Part shown: piece by piece, positions 32,731 through 36,177 of the stretch
Numbering within the stretch: the first letter of the stretch is position 1
Layout: every line of letters starts with the position of its first letter
Assembly (NCBI GenBank): GCA_951801965.1
Contig: CATOPA010000003.1
Location: forward strand, 1 to 36,177
Length of the DNA stretch: 36,177 nt
DNA from: an uncultured Erysipelotrichaceae bacterium
Lineage (GTDB): Bacteria > Bacillota_I > Bacilli_A > Erysipelotrichales > Coprobacillaceae
Reading direction: 5' to 3'
Translations under genes and position numbers: made by a program
Notes under the pieces: model-generated
Database searches by the model: none
Seen by the model: the letters and a program-made list of their open reading frames with translations, nothing else
Told to the model about the DNA's origin: nothing

Positions 32731-33541
32731 GATATGAATTGTCCTTCCTTCCACAATTTTCTAAAATAATTGGTTTTCTTTCTTCTTGGCTTTCTAATTC
32801 ATAACCTAATTCTTTTATCCATTCATAACCTTCTTGATCAATTTTTTCAATCAACTCATAGCCACCACTCATCACAACCTGACCTTTTATCAAAACATGA
32901 ACATGTGTTGGTGGAACAAGTTCAAAAAGTCTTTCGTAATGTGAAACCATTACACATCCAAAATGATCATTTCTCATAGAATTAATGGCTTCACTCACAA
33001 CACGTAATGCATCAACATCTAATCCTGAATCAATCTCATCTAATAAAGCAAAGCGTGGCTGTAATAATTTCATTTGCAAAATTTCATTACGTTTCTTTTC
33101 TCCACCAGAAAATCCTTCATTCAAATAACGATGTGCCAAATTTTCATCCATATCTAATTCTGCTATATTCTTATCTAATGCACGAATAAATTGAAACAAA
33201 GAAATTGGTTTTTCTAAACGAGCATTCATTGCTGCCTTTAAAAAATCTGAATTTGTAATTCCTGGTATTTCCTGAGGATATTGCATTCCTAAAAATAAAC
33301 CTGCACGTGATCTCTCATCAACACTCATTGCTAAAACATCTTGCCCATCAAGCTCTATACTTCCTTGTGTAACACGGTATTTAGGATGTCCCATAATTGC
33401 TGATAAAAGCGTAGACTTCCCATTACCATTTGGTCCCATAATTGCATGAACCTCTCCAGTTTGAATTGTTAAATCAATCCCTTTTAAAATTTCTTTTTCT
33501 CCTACTTCAACATGTAAATCTTTAATCACTAAAGTTGACAT
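32723..33541 (-). CDS. sufC: Fe-S assembly ATPase SufC
   Basis: 272-aa ABC-type ATPase powering conformational change in SufBCD. Walker A GPNGNGKST, Q-loop region GLFLGMQYPQEIPGI, signature FSGGEKKRNEI, Walker B FALLDEIDSGLD and switch VSHYERL are all intact. The C-terminus is about 25 residues longer than usual (ESQEERKPIILENCGRKDN). AAAGGGG precedes ATG. First gene of sufCDSUB-fthC, with a clear promoter upstream. Confidence 0.97.
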   Translation of the reverse strand: MSTLVIKDLHVEVGEKEILKGIDLTIQTGEVHAIMGPNGNGKSTLLSAIMGHPKYRVTQGSIELDGQDVLAMSVDERSRAGLFLGMQYPQEIPGITNSDFLKAAMNARLEKPISLFQFIRALDKNIAELDMDENLAHRYLNEGFSGGEKKRNEILQMKLLQPRFALLDEIDSGLDVDALRVVSEAINSMRNDHFGCVMVSHYERLFELVPPTHVHVLIKGQVVMSGGYELIEKIDQEGYEWIKELGYELESQEERKPIILENCGRKDNSYHG

Positions 33542-33565
33542 AAAATACGCCCCTTTCGAACATAT

Positions 33566-33579
33566 ATTTTACGTAAAAT
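33566..33579. promoter_or_regulatory. Perfect 14-bp palindrome covering the suf -10 element
   Basis: ATTTTACGTAAAAT is fully palindromic and contains the whole -10 TAAAAT. It could be an operator for a dimeric regulator such as an Rrf2-type Fe-S sensor; no regulator gene lies nearby and it may be chance in AT-rich DNA. Confidence 0.45.
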
Positions 33580-33594
33580 TATCACAATTGACAA
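33566..33594 (-). promoter_or_regulatory. Promoter of the suf operon
   Basis: Minus strand TTGTCA (33589-33594), 17-bp spacer, TAAAAT (33566-33571), each 5 of 6 from consensus. Confidence 0.7.
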
Positions 33595-33636
33595 GTAATA
33601 CGATAATAAATTTATTATACCCATATCTTTTTATTT

Positions 33637-33672
33637 CAAAAAGAAAAACTCTATAGATTTCTCTATAGAGTT
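33637..33672 (-). terminator. Terminator after the small hydrophobic peptide genes
   Basis: Minus-strand stem AACTCTATAGA / TCTATAGAGTT, loop GAAA, then TTTTCTTTTT. It is 4 bp after the stop at 33677. Confidence 0.9.
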
Positions 33673-33676
33673 CTGC

Positions 33677-33754
33677 TTAACAAATCCCACAAATGATAAC
33701 TAATAAAATGAATAAAACAAGAATTAAAGTAAAAGATCCTTGATGTGCTAACAT
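33677..33754 (-). CDS. 25-aa hydrophobic peptide, YjcZ-like
   Basis: 25-codon ORF after AAAAAGGAGGG: MLAHQGSFTLILVLFILLVI followed by a short Cys-containing end (two Cys in the last four residues). The pattern of a short polar head, FxLIxVLFILLxI helix and C-terminal Cys closely resembles the YjcZ/SscA family of tiny sporulation membrane proteins. It lies 16 bp downstream of a sister ORF and ends at a strong terminator. Role in the spore is inferred from the family resemblance only. Confidence 0.75.
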   Translation of the reverse strand: MLAHQGSFTLILVLFILLVIICGIC

Positions 33755-33770
33755 ATTCTTTCCCTCCTTT

Positions 33771-33857
33771 TTAACAAACATGCATACACAATAATATTAA
33801 CAAAATAAAAAGAACAAGATTCAACGCATGACAATCATGCTTTTTCTCATGACTCAT
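33771..33857 (-). CDS. 28-aa hydrophobic peptide, paralogue of the neighbouring peptide
   Basis: 28-codon ORF starting MSHEKKHDCHALN, then LVLFILLILLCMHVC. A polar, His-rich head precedes one membrane helix ending in Cys, like the following gene. AGAAGGAGGG is just upstream. The frame stays open further upstream to 33995 but the upper part overlaps the promoter region and lacks a ribosome site. A minus-strand TATAAT (33880-33885) and an overlapping sigma-K-like -10 CATATTATA (33884-33892) are the only promoter signs; no matching -35 is visible. Confidence 0.7.
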   Translation of the reverse strand: MSHEKKHDCHALNLVLFILLILLCMHVC

Positions 33858-33931
33858 TTTAAGCCCTCCTTCTATGCACATTATATAATATGGTGAAATA
33901 TCAGTAAATTTTGTGTAATAGCCTACAAAAG

Positions 33932-33959
33932 TTGAAAAAATCTTGATATCGTGTATAAT
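33932..33959 (+). promoter_or_regulatory. Promoter of the PrsA-like gene pair
   Basis: TTGAAA (33932-33937), 16-bp spacer, TATAAT (33954-33959), 27 bp before the ATG. It is divergent from the small peptide genes. Confidence 0.65.
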
Positions 33960-33986
33960 AGAAGTGTTAAAATCAAGGAGGTTTAT

Positions 33987-34958
33987 ATGAAACAAAAAAA
34001 ATGGATGGGACTTATCATGGCAAGTCTACTTGTCTTAAGTGGATGTTCATCTACTGTAAGTAAAGATGGTAAAGATGTTATAGCTTCTATTGATGAAATG
34101 GATTATCTTGCTGATGATATGTATAATGAACTTTCAAAAACTGCTGCTGGAAAAAGTTTATTATTTTCATATGTTCTAGATGAACTCATTAAAGCTAATT
34201 TTCCAGTCAATGATGCAATGAAAAAGAATGCTGATGATATTATCACAAATATTGAAACCAATTATAAAAATCAGTATGGTGATGAAGCTCAGGAGCAATT
34301 AGAAAATGCTTTGGCTTCTAGTGGATATGCTAGTATGGATGCTTATAGGGAAGCGATGATTTATTCATTACAATATGCTGAATTTATGAAAAAATATGTC
34401 AAAGATCATTATGATGAGGTTTTTGAAGATTATTACAAGCAAGAAAAGCCTCGTTATTTAAGCTTAATTAAAGTTGCTATGAGTGATCCTGAAAATCCAA
34501 CAGAAGAAGAAAGTGAAAAATTGAAAGAAATTGAGACACTACTTAAAACTGACAAAACATTTGCAGATATTGCTTCTCAATATTCTGATGATACTACCAA
34601 AACTTCTAAAGGACAATTAGGTATTGTTGATTCTACATTACAATTATCTAACTCATATGGTAGTGATGTCCAAAAAATAGCTTTATCTTTAAAAGAAGGA
34701 GAAGTTTCTCAATCTATTAAAGGAAGTGATGGATATTATATTCTTTATTGTTCAAGTATGGATAAGGAAACAATGAAAAAAGAACTTCAAACTGTTGATG
34801 TTGATTCTCCTTTACTTGTTTATGATGAATATATGATTTATCTTGTCTTCAATACTTATGAATTAAAATACAATGATGAAGATATTGAAAAACAAATCAA
34901 AGAAACTGTTGAGGAATCATTAAAGAAAAGAACTGAAGCAAGAGGAGGAAAATCATAA
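33987..34958 (+). CDS. prsA: PrsA-like foldase lipoprotein
   Basis: 323-aa lipoprotein: the signal MGLIMASLLVLSGC has a lipobox LSGC, so it should be anchored outside the membrane. An N-terminal helical SurA/PrsA-type region precedes a parvulin (PpiC) segment (about 150-250) with FADIASQYSDD, GQLGIVD, IALSLKEGEVSQSIKGSDGYYIL. The first parvulin strand reads YLSLIKVA where PrsA has SHILV, so the usual His is missing and isomerase activity is doubtful. It probably assists folding of exported proteins such as surface enzymes. AAGGAGG precedes ATG. It is followed, with a one-base overlap, by a second PrsA-like gene. Confidence 0.85.
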   Translation: MKQKKWMGLIMASLLVLSGCSSTVSKDGKDVIASIDEMDYLADDMYNELSKTAAGKSLLFSYVLDELIKANFPVNDAMKKNADDIITNIETNYKNQYGDEAQEQLENALASSGYASMDAYREAMIYSLQYAEFMKKYVKDHYDEVFEDYYKQEKPRYLSLIKVAMSDPENPTEEESEKLKEIETLLKTDKTFADIASQYSDDTTKTSKGQLGIVDSTLQLSNSYGSDVQKIALSLKEGEVSQSIKGSDGYYILYCSSMDKETMKKELQTVDVDSPLLVYDEYMIYLVFNTYELKYNDEDIEKQIKETVEESLKKRTEARGGKS

Positions 34959-35848
34959 TGAAAAAAAGAAATATAATCATTGGTGGTAGTCTTCTTGTTG
35001 TTATTATTGTATGTTGTGTTTTTTATGTATTGACTGGAAATAAGAGTGCATATCAAGTCAAAATATCTCAAGGAAATGATACTCTTGTCAGTGGTAGTGG
35101 TATAGATATTTCTAAACAAGATTATTTTGAAGCTTTATTAGATCGCTATGGTGGTAATGAAGTTTTAAATAATGCCTTATTTACAATTGCTGAAAAAGAA
35201 TTAAGTAAAGAGGAAATCGACAAAAGAGTTGATGAACTTGTTGAAACATATACAAAAAATGTTGCAAATGGTGATTTAGAAAGTTATGCAAAGAATCTTG
35301 GATATGAATCTAAAGAAGAGTATATTGATGAAATGATTGTGACTTCTGCAAAGCAAGAGCTTTTAAGAGAAAAATACTTAAAAGAAAATCTTGATCAATG
35401 CATCAAAGATTATCAAGTGACAAGTTTTAAAAAGATTGCTGTTGATAAAGAATCTACTGCTCTTGAAATCATTAAAGAAATAAAAAGTGTAGAAGATTTT
35501 GATAAGAAGATGGAAGAATATAAATCAACTTCAGAAGATGCTGGACTTGTAACAAAGGAATCATCTGGATTAGATCAAAATTTAAAAACTGCTTTAGAAA
35601 AAATCAGTCAAACAGATAAAGATGGTGTTTATTCAGAAGCTGTCTTATTAAGTGATGGAACTTATGCTGTACTTTATGTTTATAATACTGATCATAAAAA
35701 CACTGATGATATTATTAGTGCTTTATCTTCTATTTCTTCTTTACAAGAAAAAGTTGAAGGTATTTATTTAAAGAAATATCATTTTGATGTTCATGATCAA
35801 AAACTAAAAGAAATCATTCAAGGAATATCTGATCAATATTTAGAATAA
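34958..35848 (+). CDS. Second PrsA/SurA-like foldase, membrane-anchored
   Basis: 296-aa protein with an N-terminal membrane anchor (NIIIGGSLLVVIIVCCVFYVL) and no lipobox. The region KELSKEEIDKRVDELVETYT ... LREKYLKENLD matches SurA/PrsA-like helical domains; the segment FKKIAVDKESTALEIIKEI through DGTYAVLYVYN looks like a diverged parvulin fold lacking the active-site His. It is a diverged paralogue of the preceding gene, starting on its last base (TAATG) with AGGAGG upstream, so both are made together and may form a complex. A terminator overlaps its stop. Confidence 0.78.
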   Translation: MKKRNIIIGGSLLVVIIVCCVFYVLTGNKSAYQVKISQGNDTLVSGSGIDISKQDYFEALLDRYGGNEVLNNALFTIAEKELSKEEIDKRVDELVETYTKNVANGDLESYAKNLGYESKEEYIDEMIVTSAKQELLREKYLKENLDQCIKDYQVTSFKKIAVDKESTALEIIKEIKSVEDFDKKMEEYKSTSEDAGLVTKESSGLDQNLKTALEKISQTDKDGVYSEAVLLSDGTYAVLYVYNTDHKNTDDIISALSSISSLQEKVEGIYLKKYHFDVHDQKLKEIIQGISDQYLE

Positions 35849-35869
35849 GGGATTCCCTTATTCTTTTTT
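35843..35869 (+). terminator. Terminator of the PrsA-like operon
   Basis: Stem GAATAAGGG / CCCTTATTC, loop ATT, then six T. It overlaps the stop codon and lies 27 bp before the HIT gene. Confidence 0.88.
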
Positions 35870-35895
35870 AATAAAATATAAAGGAGATAAAAACG

Positions 35896-36177
35896 ATGGA
35901 TAATTGTATTTTTTGTAAAATTGGGAATCATGATATTCCTGGAAAAATCATTTATGAAGATGATGTATGTATTGCCTTTTTGGACTTAAGTCAAGCAACT
36001 GATGGGCATACTCTTGTTATTCCAAAGCAACATTTTGAACATATTTTAGAAGTTGATGATGAAACTTTAGCTCATGTGATGAAAGTTGTTAAAAAAGTTG
36101 CTTTACATATTCAAAACAAAATGAATGCGAAAGGATTTAATATCATTACAAATATGAATGAGGTTGCTGGTCAAACT
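35896..36177 (+). CDS. HIT-family protein, N-terminal part (cut by window edge)
   Basis: 94 codons of a histidine-triad protein, a nucleotide hydrolase or binding protein (Hit/HinT type). Starts MDNCIFCKIGNHDIPGKIIY, including the CxxC of zinc-binding HIT proteins, then FLDLSQATDGHTLVIPKQHF with the conserved G-H-T-L-V-I-P-K. The HxHxH catalytic triad lies beyond the window, so activity cannot be judged. AAGGAG precedes ATG. hit lies near prsA in Bacillus as well. Confidence 0.92.
   Translation, partial: MDNCIFCKIGNHDIPGKIIYEDDVCIAFLDLSQATDGHTLVIPKQHFEHILEVDDETLAHVMKVVKKVALHIQNKMNAKGFNIITNMNEVAGQT

Overview
The window looks like chromosomal DNA from a low-GC, spore-forming Firmicute, most likely a gut member of the Erysipelotrichia (Coprobacillus/Thomasclavelia-like). 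Support: strongly AT-rich sequence, AAGGAGG-type ribosome binding sites, the Firmicute sufCDSUB order, an S-box in front of metK, a yugI-pgi pair, sporulation genes (yunB, a yutH-like gene, two very small hydrophobic YjcZ-like peptides), a prsA-hit neighbourhood and a cell-surface GH16 glucanase. The genus is an inference.

Layout. (1) 1-4.7 kb: two adjacent ABC ATPase-permease fusions (MacB/FtsX type, minus strand), then a divergent YtqA-like radical SAM gene. (2) 4.7-9.5 kb: housekeeping genes: hpf; metK under a SAM-I riboswitch, with an unannotated 41-codon ORF just upstream of the aptamer; mscL; a NifU-like scaffold; yugI-pgi. (3) 9.5-10.1 kb: seven tRNA genes, Val-Thr-Tyr-Gln-Lys-Gly-Gly, with their own promoter and terminator. 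(4) 10.2-18.7 kb: an accessory block, all on the minus strand, of small redox, detoxification, acetyltransferase and unknown genes, ending upstream at a PucR-family regulator. (5) 18.8-22.4 kb: an orphan 41-aa ORF and a 1052-aa surface GH16 enzyme whose promoter overlaps a CcpA-type cre site. (6) 22.4-26.6 kb: a membrane metallophosphoesterase, a MerR regulator with a classical 19-bp-spacer promoter, an aldo/keto reductase with a ferredoxin tail and a HEAT-repeat methyltransferase. (7) 26.6-28.2 kb: the spore genes yutH-like and yunB. (8) 28.2-33.6 kb: the sufCDSUB Fe-S assembly operon ending in 5-formyl-THF cyclo-ligase. (9) 33.6-36.2 kb: two tiny hydrophobic peptides, then two PrsA-like foldases and the start of a HIT-family gene cut by the window edge.

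How it fits together. Most genes are ordinary housekeeping functions: SAM synthesis, Fe-S assembly, one-carbon metabolism, ribosome hibernation, export folding. No phage, IS element, CRISPR array or complete defence system is visible. The most novel material is small or regulatory: three micro-ORFs outside recognised families, a palindrome within a promoter upstream of the S-box, an ABC pair with one degenerate signature and altered D-loops, a non-canonical wall-sorting motif, and a strand-specific 21-bp hairpin. No intergenic stretch exceeds about 300 bases without an annotated gene or regulatory element.
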